Below are positions 1 through 10,326 of a stretch of DNA of 22,241 nt, in pieces. Within the stretch, counting starts at the first letter, position 1, and each line of letters starts with the position of its first letter. The position numbers and the translations under genes are program-made. The stretch covers positions 1 to 22,241 of the forward strand of contig DATEGT010000189.1 of the NCBI GenBank assembly GCA_035280025.1. The letters are read 5' to 3'. The DNA comes from VBDM01 sp035280025 (GTDB taxonomy: Bacteria; Pseudomonadota; Gammaproteobacteria; Burkholderiales; SG8-39). The notes below the pieces were generated by a model. That model was not told the DNA's origin, made no database searches, and saw only the letters and a list, made by a program, of their open reading frames with translations.

Positions 1-1094
1 CCGCCGCGGCACCAGCGACGCCGGTCCCGCTGCCGGTGGCGAAGGAACGCGTGGCGAAAGCCAGCACCCGGGAGGTCTCGCGGCTGAATTCTGCTTTTTC
101 CTTCGAGACCTTCGTCACCGGCAAGGCGAACGAGCTGGCGCGTGCAGCGGCGGCACAGGTGGCGGAGAACCCAGGCATTTCCTACAACCCGCTGTTCGTC
201 TACGGCGGGGTCGGCCTGGGCAAGACTCACCTCATCCAGGCGATCGGCAACCGCCTTCGCGAGCAAACGCCCGAAACCAAGATCCGCTACATCCACGCCG
301 AGCAGTACGTTTCCGACGTCGTGCGGGCCTACCAGCACAAGGCGTTCGACGACTTCAAGCGTTACTACCATTCACTCGACCTGCTGCTCATCGACGACAT
401 CCAGTTCTTCACCGGGAAAGACCGCACCCAGGAGGAGTTCTTCTACGCGTTCAACGCGCTGATCGAGTCGCACAAGCAGGTCATCATCACCTGCGACACC
501 TACCCGAAGGACCTGGCGGGTATCGACGAGCGCCTCAAGTCGCGCTTTTCGTGGGGCCTTACCGTCGCCATAGAGCCACCCGAGCAGGAAATGCGGGTGG
601 CGATCATCCTCAAGAAGGCCGAGGCCGTCTCGCTCAAGCTGTCCGAGGAGGTTGCATTCTTCATCGCCAAGCACATCCGCTCGAACGTGCGCGAGCTCGA
701 AGGCGCGCTGAAGAGCGTCGTAGCGTACTCGCGGTTCAACGGGCGCGACGTCACCCTCGACACGGCCAAGGAGGCCCTGAAAGACCTTCTCAGCGCGCAG
801 AACCGCCAGATCACCGTGGACAACATCCAGAAGACGGTCGCCGAGTACTACAAGATCAAGGTGTCCGACATGCACTCGAAGAAGCGCAGCCGCAGCGTCG
901 CTCGCCCCCGACAGCTCGCCATGGCGCTCGCGAAGGACCTGACCCAGATGAGCCTTCCGGACATCGGCGACGCGTTCGGCAACCGCGACCACACCACGGT
1001 ACTCCACGCCTGCCGCACCATCGCCACGCTTCGCGAGAAGAATCACGAGATCAACCGCGATTACCACGTGCTCGAGCAGGTTCTGAAAGGGTGA
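1..1094 (+). CDS. dnaA: Chromosomal replication initiator DnaA, 5' end cut by window
   Basis: DnaA is the AAA+ ATPase that binds DnaA boxes at oriC, opens the duplex and loads DnaB. The frame is open to the window's left edge, with an Ala/Pro-rich run before position 36 that fits the domain II linker. GTG codons at 36 and 51 are therefore probably internal, and domain I lies outside the window. About 363 codons are visible, against roughly 450-470 for full-length relatives. Domain III shows Walker A (GGVGLGKTHL from base 204) and Walker B (LLLIDDIQF from base 381). Domain IV carries the DnaA signature GNRDHTTVLHACRTI from base 978, which contacts the DnaA box. The C terminus is intact. dnaN follows after 201 bases. 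The identity is certain; only the true start is unknown. Confidence 0.98.
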   Translation, partial: AAAPATPVPLPVAKERVAKASTREVSRLNSAFSFETFVTGKANELARAAAAQVAENPGISYNPLFVYGGVGLGKTHLIQAIGNRLREQTPETKIRYIHAEQYVSDVVRAYQHKAFDDFKRYYHSLDLLLIDDIQFFTGKDRTQEEFFYAFNALIESHKQVIITCDTYPKDLAGIDERLKSRFSWGLTVAIEPPEQEMRVAIILKKAEAVSLKLSEEVAFFIAKHIRSNVRELEGALKSVVAYSRFNGRDVTLDTAKEALKDLLSAQNRQITVDNIQKTVAEYYKIKVSDMHSKKRSRSVARPRQLAMALAKDLTQMSLPDIGDAFGNRDHTTVLHACRTIATLREKNHEINRDYHVLEQVLKG

Positions 1095-1192
1095 GAAAAC
1101 TGGGAAAAACCCGTGGATGAATTGTGACCAAAGGCCCTCGGCGACGCCACCCGCAAGCTTGTGCGACTTCCGTACACCCGGCGGACGCGGAG

Positions 1193-1201
1193 TTACTCAC
1201 A
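1193..1201 (+). promoter_or_regulatory. Candidate DnaA box TTACTCACA
   Basis: It matches TTWTNCACA at 8 of 9 positions, with the fourth base being C. It lies in the dnaA-dnaN gap, 55 bases from start to start before the next candidate box in the same orientation. A single match this short can occur by chance; the paired arrangement next to dnaA raises the likelihood. Confidence 0.4.
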
Positions 1202-1247
1202 ACCTTCCCAACGGCGCCTCGCCCCGCCGGCCCCGGAGCGAACGATG

Positions 1248-1256
1248 TTATCCACG
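1248..1256 (+). promoter_or_regulatory. Candidate DnaA box TTATCCACG
   Basis: It differs from the strong E. coli R1-type box TTATCCACA only at the last base. It lies 39 bases upstream of the dnaN start codon, so DnaA bound here could affect dnaN transcription or act as part of an origin. Confidence 0.5.
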
Positions 1257-1295
1257 TGAAGAGTCGCGGTCATCATCATCATCAAGGAAAATAAA

Positions 1296-2405
1296 ATGAA
1301 CCTGTTAAAGACCAAACGCGAAACTCTCCTTGAGCCCCTGCAGGCAGTCGCCGGAATCATCGAGCGGCGCCACACGCTGCCGATCCTGTCCAACGTGCTG
1401 CTGTCCCGGACGGACTCGCACCTCGAGCTGGTGGCGACCGATATCGAGATCGAAATCACGACGAGCATGGCAGTCGAGGGGCCGGGAGAGGCGAAAAGGA
1501 TCACCGTGGGGGCGAGAAAGCTGGTCGACATACTCAGGGCGCTGCCCGAAGGGTCGGAGGTCCAGCTGGTGCTGCAGGATCGCCGGCTGCAGGTGAAGTC
1601 GGGGAAGAGTCGCTTCAACCTCCAGACCCTCGCTGCCGAGGATTTCCCGAGGCTCGCTCTGGCCGAGGCCTCCACCACCAGCTTCGCGGTTCCGCAGAAG
1701 CTCCTGCGCGCCCTGCTGGGACTGGTCCAGTACGCGATGGCGCAGCAGGATATTCGCTATTACCTCAACGGCTTGCTCATGGTGGTCGAGGACGAGCAGC
1801 TGAAGCTCGTGGCGACCGACGGGCACCGCCTGGCGTACGCGAGCCGCAAGCTGAGCGGCAAGAACCTGGCGCGCCAGGAGGTCATTCTTCCCCGCAAGAC
1901 GATCATCGAGCTCTCGAAGCTGCTCGACGACAGCGAAGACCCGGTGGCGATCGATTTGTCCGCGGCGCAGGCGAGGTTCAGGTTCGGGAACGTGATGCTG
2001 GTCTCCAAGCTCGTCGACGGAAAATTCCCGGACTACGGCAGAGTCATACCTCAGGGCCAGCCGAAGAAGCTCAAGCTCGACCGGATCGCCTTGCTGCAGG
2101 CGCTGCAGCGCGCGGCCATCCTCACCAGCGACAAATTCCGCGGGGTGCGCTGGGTGCTCGCGGACGGGAGCCTGAAGATCAGCTGCAGCAACACCGAGCA
2201 GGAAGAAGCGCAGGAAGAGCTCGATGTTCCCTACAAGGGCGAGACCCTGGACATAGGATTCAACGTGGGTTACCTGGTCGACGTGCTCAACAACCTGGAT
2301 GTCGCCGAAGTCGAATGCGGATTGGGCGACGCCAATTCGAGCGCCCTGTTCACCCTGCCCGACCGCAGCGACTTCAAGTACGTCGTGATGCCCATGCGGA
2401 TCTGA
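1296..2405 (+). CDS. dnaN: DNA polymerase III beta sliding clamp
   Basis: DnaN dimerises into the ring that tethers DNA polymerase III to DNA and is a docking site for many repair and replication proteins. The 369-residue length matches the family (366 in E. coli). The N terminus MNLLKTKRETLLEPLQAVAG and the phrase RRHTLPILSNVLL are typical of domain 1, and the C terminus VVMPMRI matches the conserved end that forms part of the protein-binding cleft. The ATG at 1296 sits 7 bases after AAGGA, which fixes the start. gyrB begins 15 bases after its stop, so the two are probably co-transcribed. Nothing looks degraded. Confidence 0.98.
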   Translation: MNLLKTKRETLLEPLQAVAGIIERRHTLPILSNVLLSRTDSHLELVATDIEIEITTSMAVEGPGEAKRITVGARKLVDILRALPEGSEVQLVLQDRRLQVKSGKSRFNLQTLAAEDFPRLALAEASTTSFAVPQKLLRALLGLVQYAMAQQDIRYYLNGLLMVVEDEQLKLVATDGHRLAYASRKLSGKNLARQEVILPRKTIIELSKLLDDSEDPVAIDLSAAQARFRFGNVMLVSKLVDGKFPDYGRVIPQGQPKKLKLDRIALLQALQRAAILTSDKFRGVRWVLADGSLKISCSNTEQEEAQEELDVPYKGETLDIGFNVGYLVDVLNNLDVAEVECGLGDANSSALFTLPDRSDFKYVVMPMRI

Positions 2406-2420
2406 GGGAAAGCGGATCAA

Positions 2421-4844
2421 ATGGCTGAAGCGGAAAAAAACGGCAACTCCCGGGAGCACTACGACTCCGACAGCATCAAAGTGCTGAAGGGTCTCGAGGC
2501 GGTCCGAAAGCGCCCGGGCATGTACATCGGCGACACCTCGGACGGGACCGGATTGCACCACATGGTGTTCGAGGTCGTGGACAACGCCATCGACGAAGCC
2601 CTGGCAGGTTACTGCGACGAGATCTCCGTTACCATCCACACCGACAACTCGATCAGCGTGGTCGACAACGGCCGCGGCATTCCCACGGGCGTCCACGAGC
2701 AGGACGAGGAAAAGCGCTCCGCGGCGGAGATCGTCATGACCGAGCTCCACGCCGGCGGCAAGTTCGACAACAACGCCTACAAGGTTGCCGGCGGCCTGCA
2801 CGGTGTGGGCGTGTCGGTGGTGAACGCGCTGTCCGACTGGCTCCGGCTGACGATCCGGCGCGAGGGAAAAAGCCACTTCATGGAATTCAAGCGCGGCGTC
2901 GCGGTCGCTCCGCTCAAGGTCACGGGCAAGACCGAGAGGCGTGGAACCGAGGTTCACTTCCTCGCCAGCACCGATACCTTCGGAGTGATCGAGTATCACT
3001 TCGACATTCTCGCGAAGCGCCTGCGCGAGCTCTCCTTTCTGAACAACGGCGTGAAGATCCAACTGATCGATCAGCGCACCGGCAAGGAGGAGAACTTCGC
3101 CCACACGGGCGGCGTGAAGGGATTCGTCGAATACATCAACAAGAGCAAGAACGTCCTCCATGGGACGCCTTTTCACGCGGTCGCGCAGAAAGAGGGAATC
3201 GCCGTCGAAGTCGCGATGCAGTGGAACGATTCGTACCAGGAGCAGGTGCTCTGCTTCACGAACAACATCCCGCAGCGCGACGGCGGCACCCACCTTTCGG
3301 GCTTGCGCGCCGCGATGACACGGAGCCTGAACCAGTACATCGAATCGAACGAGATCGCCAAGAAGGCCAAGGTCGAAACCACGGGGGACGACATGCGCGA
3401 AGGCCTGTCGTGCGTGCTTTCCATCAAGGTCCCGGAGCCCAAGTTCTCCTCGCAGACCAAGGACAAGCTGGTGTCGTCGGAAGTCGGACCGGTAGTTCAG
3501 GAGCTGGTCGGCGAGAAGCTGAAGAATTTCCTGCTCGAGCGGCCCAACGATGCGCGCATCATCTGCGGCAAGATCGTGGACGCCGCGCGCGCCAGGGAAG
3601 CGGCCCGCAAAGCGCGAGAGATGACGCGCCGCAAGGGCGTGCTCGATTCCTTCGGACTGTCGGCCAAGCTCGCCGACTGCCAGGAGAAGGATCCTGCCCT
3701 GTGCGAGTTGTACATCGTCGAGGGCGATTCGGCGGGCGGCTCCGCCAAGCAGGGCCGCGACCGGAAGTTCCAGGCGATCCTGCCGCTGAAGGGCAAGATA
3801 CTGAACGTCGAGAAGGCGCGATTCGAAAAGCTCATTTCCTCGCAGGAAATCGTAACGCTGATCCAGACGCTGGGGACGGGCATAGGCACCGAAGAGTTCG
3901 ACGTGGCTAAGCTGCGTTATCACCGGATAATCGTCATGACGGACGCGGACGTCGACGGCGCCCATATCCGGACTCTTCTGCTGACCTTCTTCTACCGGCA
4001 GATGCGGGACCTGCTCCAGCAGGGATATGTCTACATCGCGCAGCCGCCGCTGTACAAGGTGAAGCTCGGCAAGCAGGAACGCTATTTCAAGGACGAACAG
4101 GAGCGCGCCCAGTACATGCTGGCGCAGGCGCTGGTGGGAGCCTCGCTCATGCCGAAGGCCGGGGCGGAGCGAATCGAAGGCACGTCGCTCGAGCAGCTGG
4201 CGAAGGGCTATCTGTCCTGTGAAGCCATCGTCAGCCGCCTTTCCAAGACCGTCGACGAGGAAGCCTTGTCGGCGCTCAGGCGCGGGGTCAAGCTGGATCT
4301 GTCCAGCGCGCAATCTGCCGGGGCGAGCGCGCTCCGCCTCAAGCAGGCTATGGCCGTCAACGGCAACGGGGTCAACGTCCGGGCTCGCTACGACGAGAAA
4401 CACGAGCAGCATCAGCTGGTCATAGAACGCGACCATCACGGCAACACCCGTACGAGCACGCTTGATCAGGATTTCCTAGAGTCGGGCGACTATCAGAACC
4501 TCGACCGTTTGTCTCAGTTGCTTCGGAGCGTAGTCGGTCCCGGTGCGGTCGCGACCCGCGAAGACAAGCAGCAACCGGTTGCCGATTTCGCGGAGGCGAT
4601 GAAGTGGTTGCACGGGGAGGTGGAGCGCAGCGCTGCGATCCAGCGCTACAAAGGCCTGGGAGAGATGAATCCCGAGCAGTTGTGGGAAACGACCATGGAC
4701 CCGCAGACGCGCCGCCTGTTGAAGGTGCAGATCGAGGACGGGATCGCCGCGGATGAAATCTTCACCAAGCTGATGGGCGATGACGTCGAGCCGCGGCGCG
4801 TCTTCATCGAGCAGAACGCGCTGGTGGCGCGCCTGGACGTCTGA
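2421..4844 (+). CDS. gyrB: DNA gyrase subunit B
   Basis: GyrB is the ATPase and TOPRIM subunit of gyrase, which introduces negative supercoils. It has 807 residues, the long proteobacterial form with an insertion in the TOPRIM/C-terminal part (roughly residues 550-740), compared with about 640 in Gram-positive bacteria. The N-terminal GHKL ATPase shows the RKRPGMYIGDT phrase, the VVDNAIDEA helix and the VDNGRGIP loop. The TOPRIM domain shows EGDSAGGSAKQGRDRKFQ (catalytic E434) followed by PLKGKILN, and DADVDGAH (metal-binding D508, D510, D512). The ATG at 2421 follows a GAGGGA Shine-Dalgarno that overlaps the dnaN stop. Its stop is one base from the stop of the opposing topB, leaving no room for a terminator. 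Confidence 0.98.
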   Translation: MAEAEKNGNSREHYDSDSIKVLKGLEAVRKRPGMYIGDTSDGTGLHHMVFEVVDNAIDEALAGYCDEISVTIHTDNSISVVDNGRGIPTGVHEQDEEKRSAAEIVMTELHAGGKFDNNAYKVAGGLHGVGVSVVNALSDWLRLTIRREGKSHFMEFKRGVAVAPLKVTGKTERRGTEVHFLASTDTFGVIEYHFDILAKRLRELSFLNNGVKIQLIDQRTGKEENFAHTGGVKGFVEYINKSKNVLHGTPFHAVAQKEGIAVEVAMQWNDSYQEQVLCFTNNIPQRDGGTHLSGLRAAMTRSLNQYIESNEIAKKAKVETTGDDMREGLSCVLSIKVPEPKFSSQTKDKLVSSEVGPVVQELVGEKLKNFLLERPNDARIICGKIVDAARAREAARKAREMTRRKGVLDSFGLSAKLADCQEKDPALCELYIVEGDSAGGSAKQGRDRKFQAILPLKGKILNVEKARFEKLISSQEIVTLIQTLGTGIGTEEFDVAKLRYHRIIVMTDADVDGAHIRTLLLTFFYRQMRDLLQQGYVYIAQPPLYKVKLGKQERYFKDEQERAQYMLAQALVGASLMPKAGAERIEGTSLEQLAKGYLSCEAIVSRLSKTVDEEALSALRRGVKLDLSSAQSAGASALRLKQAMAVNGNGVNVRARYDEKHEQHQLVIERDHHGNTRTSTLDQDFLESGDYQNLDRLSQLLRSVVGPGAVATREDKQQPVADFAEAMKWLHGEVERSAAIQRYKGLGEMNPEQLWETTMDPQTRRLLKVQIEDGIAADEIFTKLMGDDVEPRRVFIEQNALVARLDV

Positions 4845-4845
4845 A

Positions 4846-7413
<2,568 letters not shown>

Positions 7414-7476
7414 GGGAAGACAAAGGCCGCAAAACGTCGGACGATTTCTCCGGATCCGCCCTACGCGAAGCGCAGA

Positions 7477-7505
7477 ATGATAAGTGGAATCCGAAAGCGA
7501 GGCAA
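7477..7505 (-). promoter_or_regulatory. Candidate sigma70 promoter for topB
   Basis: On the minus strand TTGCCT (7505-7500) is separated by exactly 17 bases from TATCAT (7482-7477). These match the -35 at 4 of 6 positions and the -10 at 5 of 6. The start point would be near 7470, giving topB a leader of about 57 bases. It lies in the 131-base gap between smg and topB, the longest gap within this minus-strand group. Confidence 0.4.
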
Positions 7506-7544
7506 GGAACCGCCGCGCGCGAGCGCGAGCGGCGAGAGACTGAG

Positions 7545-8003
7545 TCAGTGCACCTGCCGCCGGTCGCCGTCGGGAATCAGCTCGTCGAGAACCAGCGCGT
7601 CGACGTTTCCGCGGCGCGTCCAGAGCACCATCAGCACGATGACCTTGAGCTTGTCCAGCCCGACGATCTCGCTCGGCAGACCCATCGCCCGTTCGATGAT
7701 GAGCTCGCGCAGCAGCGGCGTGAGAATCTTCGCGCTCTCGAGGAACGCGATGAAGCCGCGGCTCTCCAGGGGCAACTTGGCCGATTCGTCCTTGGTGTAT
7801 CCGCGGAACGACGACCGAGTGTCGAGCGATTCCGGAATTCCCTCGTCGGCGCGGCGGGTAAGGCTGTTTAGCCAATCGAGCGCATCGTGGATGTCGTCGT
7901 TCTCGAAACCCGCCGCGTGGAGCTTGCGCTCGAGCGTGTCGTAGTCCGGATAGGCTTGCGCCTGGTAGTAGTTCTCGAAAAGATAAACGAGTATGTCGAA
8001 CAT
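7545..8003 (-). CDS. smg: Smg family protein (DUF494)
   Basis: A 152-residue protein of the Smg/DUF494 family, whose molecular function is not established. It is recognisable from the start MFDILVYLFENYYQA, the ALDWLNSL segment, and the C-terminal block LDKLKVIVLMVLWTRRG. It is predicted cytoplasmic, with no signal peptide or membrane segment. The ATG at 8003 lies 6 bases after the dprA stop, with an AGGGA Shine-Dalgarno overlapping that stop, so translation is likely coupled. The dprA-smg pairing is conserved widely in beta- and gammaproteobacteria, suggesting a role linked to DNA processing, but that rests on gene order alone. Confidence 0.93.
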   Translation of the reverse strand: MFDILVYLFENYYQAQAYPDYDTLERKLHAAGFENDDIHDALDWLNSLTRRADEGIPESLDTRSSFRGYTKDESAKLPLESRGFIAFLESAKILTPLLRELIIERAMGLPSEIVGLDKLKVIVLMVLWTRRGNVDALVLDELIPDGDRRQVH

Positions 8004-8009
8004 GTTCCC

Positions 8010-9083
8010 TCAGCGGACGCGTTGGTACAGGCCTCCCGGGAGGCCGGCTATCTTTCCGTCGAGCTCCAGCTCGAGCAATGCGGCGGATATCGTTTCCACG
8101 GACAAGCCGCTGCGCGCGATGAGCTCGTCGATGTCGCACGGGTCGAACCCCATCTTCTCGAGCAGATCGTTGCCGGCGCCCGATTCCCGGGCCTTTTCCT
8201 CGACGCCGGCGGCGATGCCGAGCTCCTCGAGCACGTCCCGCGCGCTTTCCACGAGCTTCGCGCCCTGCTTGATAAGGGCATGACAGCCTTTCGAGAGAGG
8301 GGAGTGGATCGATCCGGGAATGGCGAACACCTCGCGGCCCTGGTCGGCCGCCAGGCGCGCCGTGATCAGCGACCCCGAATCGAGCGCCGCTTCGACGACG
8401 AGGCAGCCCCTGGATAGGCCCGATATCAACCGATTGCGGCGCGGGAAGTTACCGGCGTGAGGCTCCGTCCCCAGCGGAAACTCGGACACCAGAGCGCCGC
8501 GCGACAGGATCTCTTCCGCGAGCTGAGCGTTGCGCCGCGGGTAGGTGACGTCGACCCCGGTGCCGAGCACGGCGAGCGTCGATGCGCGTCCCTCGAGGCC
8601 GCCGCGGTGCGCCTCGCTGTCCACGCCGAGAGCGAGACCGCTCGCGATCGCCAGGCCTGCGTCGCTCAGCGTCCGCGCGAACGCGTGCGCGTTCTTGAGC
8701 CCTTGCGGCGTCGCGTTTCGGCTTCCCACGACGGCCAGCGCCGGCGCCGACAGCAATTGTGCGTCGCCGGCGACATAGAGCAGGGCGGGCGGATCGGGGA
8801 TCTCGAGAAGCTGCTTCGGATACGCGCCGTGGGCGAGCGTCAGCACGGTGTGCCGGGGTTCGGCGGCCCAGCGAACCGCCCTTTCGATTTCGGCATCGCG
8901 ATTGCGTTCGAGGATGCTCGCCGCGAGCGCCTCGGGAACCACGCGGGACAACTGCTGGCGCGTAGCATTCAGGACGTGAACGGGGAGACCAAAGGCCGAA
9001 AGCAGGGAACGGAGGCGGCTGCCCCCGAGTCCGGGCACCAGGCTAAGCTCGATCCAGGCGGCCAGATCGCCCGAATCGCTCAT
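8010..9083 (-). CDS. dprA: DNA-processing protein DprA (Smf)
   Basis: DprA binds incoming single-stranded DNA during natural transformation, protects it and loads RecA. The protein has 357 residues. An N-terminal helical/SAM-like region (about 1-90) starts with LAAWIELSLVPGLGGSRLR. The Rossmann-like core follows, with VVGSRNATPQG (119-128), SGLALGVDSEAHRG (148-161), GTGVDVTYPRRN (174-185) and FPRRNRLISGLSRG (213-226). The C terminus (about 306-357) looks like the DprA winged-helix domain. All core signatures are present, so it is probably functional. It lies 32 bases downstream of the LysM gene and just upstream of smg. Its start region is covered by a GC-rich hairpin. DprA is also found in bacteria not known to be transformable. 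Confidence 0.96.
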   Translation of the reverse strand: MSDSGDLAAWIELSLVPGLGGSRLRSLLSAFGLPVHVLNATRQQLSRVVPEALAASILERNRDAEIERAVRWAAEPRHTVLTLAHGAYPKQLLEIPDPPALLYVAGDAQLLSAPALAVVGSRNATPQGLKNAHAFARTLSDAGLAIASGLALGVDSEAHRGGLEGRASTLAVLGTGVDVTYPRRNAQLAEEILSRGALVSEFPLGTEPHAGNFPRRNRLISGLSRGCLVVEAALDSGSLITARLAADQGREVFAIPGSIHSPLSKGCHALIKQGAKLVESARDVLEELGIAAGVEEKARESGAGNDLLEKMGFDPCDIDELIARSGLSVETISAALLELELDGKIAGLPGGLYQRVR

Positions 9084-9086
9084 TTT

Positions 9087-9112
9087 GGGGTGTCCCCGGA
9101 AGATTCCGCCCC
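9087..9112 (-). repeat. Compact GC-rich palindromic element at the dprA start
   Basis: The 32-base gap between the LysM gene and dprA holds overlapping inverted repeats: GGGG (9087-9090) with CCCC (9094-9097), and CGGAA (9097-9101) with TTCCG (9104-9108). GGGG can also pair with CCCC at 9109-9112. On the minus strand the GGGGA that would be the dprA Shine-Dalgarno lies inside it. It could control translation or be a REP-like unit. There is no U-run, so it is not a standard terminator. Confidence 0.4.
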
Positions 9113-9115
9113 TAT

Positions 9116-10216
9116 TCAGGGATTCTGTACGATGTCTCCGCTTTGAACCGGTCTCGAACTCTCCATCACGAGAGCGTAGGAGACCGAGTTGAAGGTGCGG
9201 AAGACGTATACGAGGCCGTAGCGTTCCGGAGGCAGCTGAATCGCCGCGGAGCGGTCCCGCGATTTGAGATAGTCGGCCTGGTCGTATATCACGACGTTGC
9301 GGTAGATCGCGAGCACGTTTCCGGCTTCCAGCCCGTGCCGGCGGCCGCGGTTGATCGAGATGATCGAATCGCGCCCGCCGCTGCTGGTGTAAAGCGCGTC
9401 GTACAGACCGATGATCCGGCCGTTGACCTTGGAGTCCGGGGCGTGGGGCACGTATTGCGGAATGACCGGCGGCGGTGCCGGAAGGAGCCGGTCACCTGCG
9501 GAAATTTCCTTCTTCGAGTTCATTATCTGCACTGTGGCGGGCTCGCCGGGCCGCGTCACCCGCGCGGTGCCGAGGAATACGGCTTCGTAGCCGAGCGTGA
9601 GGTTGCTTTCGGGGTCGACCAAGGGCTGACCGGTGCGATACACCTGCCAGACCGGGTCCGTGGCCTTGCCGAATCCGCTGACGTACGCCACGTTGCCCGC
9701 CCCCAGGTTGACGCGGTTTTCCTCGGTGGCGATGATCCTCGGCGCCCGGTCGAGGCCGCCTTCCTCGATCAGCAGCGGCTGCGTCAGAAAAGGTTCGATC
9801 GCACGCGGCGGAATCGCGGGGATGGCTCCCGCAGCAAGGGGACTGGTGTAGACGCGAGGCAGGAGCTTGACCTGGTCCGTGCCTTCGGCGGCGGCGGCGG
9901 TGGTGGTGCTTCCGGTGGCCGCTCCCGTCTCTCCGAGACGCAGCTGCGGAGGCGACACGCTTCGGTCGAGCACGAGCACATCGCCCGGAGAAATCTGGTG
10001 CGGGTTGCGGATCTGCTCCTGGTTCATGCGCCAGATTTCCGGCCAGCGCCACTGGTCCTTGAGAAACTTCGAGGCGATGCTCCAGAGCGTGTCGCCCTTC
10101 TGCACGGTGTAACGGTCGGGCGCGGTGTCCTTCACCTGCAGATCACCCTGCGCGAGAGCGAGCCACGCCGTGCCCGCGAGGCTGAGCGCGAGAAGAGCTG
10201 TGATAGACTTTTGCAT
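9116..10216 (-). CDS. Secreted LysM-domain protein
   Basis: A 366-residue exported protein predicted to bind peptidoglycan through one LysM domain; its enzymatic role, if any, is unknown. The N terminus MQKSITALLALSLAGTAWLALA is a signal peptide (basic residue, hydrophobic core, likely cleavage near residue 22, ALA before Q). LysM spans about 36-85, starting YTVQKGDTLWSIASKFL and ending ISPGDVLVLDR. A low-complexity Thr/Ala linker near residue 110 comes from a GCC/ACC triplet run. The remaining 250 residues have no motif I recognise. I chose the ATG at 10216 because the signal peptide starts there after a GAGGCGG Shine-Dalgarno; a longer frame to 10300 would cover the divergent promoter region. 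It heads the dprA-smg-topB group. Confidence 0.88.
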   Translation of the reverse strand: MQKSITALLALSLAGTAWLALAQGDLQVKDTAPDRYTVQKGDTLWSIASKFLKDQWRWPEIWRMNQEQIRNPHQISPGDVLVLDRSVSPPQLRLGETGAATGSTTTAAAAEGTDQVKLLPRVYTSPLAAGAIPAIPPRAIEPFLTQPLLIEEGGLDRAPRIIATEENRVNLGAGNVAYVSGFGKATDPVWQVYRTGQPLVDPESNLTLGYEAVFLGTARVTRPGEPATVQIMNSKKEISAGDRLLPAPPPVIPQYVPHAPDSKVNGRIIGLYDALYTSSGGRDSIISINRGRRHGLEAGNVLAIYRNVVIYDQADYLKSRDRSAAIQLPPERYGLVYVFRTFNSVSYALVMESSRPVQSGDIVQNP

Positions 10217-10235
10217 GACCGCCTCGTTTGGATTT

Positions 10236-10272
10236 GCGGGCCGCAATCTCGATATTAGCCGCTGCGGCCCGC
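10236..10272. repeat. Perfect 10-bp inverted repeat in the lysM/def divergent region
   Basis: GCGGGCCGCA (10236-10245) and TGCGGCCCGC (10263-10272) are exact reverse complements separated by 17 bases, followed on the plus strand by TTTTT (10273-10277). It may be a divergent operator, because the arms lie about 27 bases centre to centre and flank the LysM leader. It may instead be a plus-strand intrinsic terminator, although no plus-strand gene ends here. It abuts the candidate def -35. Confidence 0.6.
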
Positions 10273-10274
10273 TT

Positions 10275-10305
10275 TTTACAGTCTGCGTTAAATTCTGCAT
10301 CTAAT
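10275..10305 (+). promoter_or_regulatory. Candidate sigma70 promoter for def
   Basis: TTTACA (10275-10280, 5 of 6 to consensus) and TCTAAT (10300-10305, 5 of 6) are separated by 19 bases, slightly long. Transcription would begin near 10312, leaving a leader of about 15 bases before the def ATG. The surroundings are the most AT-rich stretch nearby. The -35 overlaps the T-run after the inverted repeat. Confidence 0.35.
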
Positions 10306-10326
10306 ACTTTCAATTTGCAAGTGTTT

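Larger units (their letters stand above)
1095..1295 (+). other. dnaA-dnaN intergenic region with DnaA-box-like sites
   Basis: This 201-base gap is the longest in the window. It holds two sequences one mismatch from the relaxed DnaA box TTWTNCACA (1193-1201 and 1248-1256) and a weaker reverse-strand one at 1112-1120. A (CAT)4 tract at 1271-1282 is followed by AAGGA at 1284-1288, the Shine-Dalgarno for dnaN. The last 25 bases are AT-rich compared with the rest. I see no convincing sigma70 promoter. The gap could hold DnaA autoregulatory or dnaN-control sites, or part of the origin. In many proteobacteria the main origin is upstream of dnaA, which is outside this window. Confidence 0.5.

Noticed and set aside
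1269..1285. (CAT)4 tract as a DnaA-trio or slippage switch
   Set aside because: Neither strand reads as TAG/TAA trios, and the tract is too short and outside any gene for obvious phase variation.
1117..1299. 60-codon open frame in the dnaA-dnaN gap
   Set aside because: No Shine-Dalgarno, no family resemblance, it overlaps the dnaN start, and it is better explained as a regulatory gap.
1305..4439. A 1044-codon open frame antisense to dnaN and gyrB
   Set aside because: It spans two certain genes and the gap between them. Its translation has no recognisable family and is rich in residues expected from the complement of GC-rich codons. Such shadow frames are common at this GC content.
7512..7533. 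GC-rich hairpin (GCCGC/GCGGC) just after smg
   Set aside because: Short stem with a mismatch and no U-run on either strand. It is likely a by-product of CG-rich sequence.
7414..8139. In-frame upstream extension of topB
   Set aside because: It runs through smg and the end of dprA in another frame. The TOPRIM domain starts directly after the GTG at 7413, and a promoter-like pair lies between.
10217..10326. Longer starts for the LysM gene (to 10300) and def (from 10228)
   Set aside because: They would overlap each other on opposite strands across an AT-rich promoter region. The chosen starts give a proper signal peptide and the usual deformylase N terminus.
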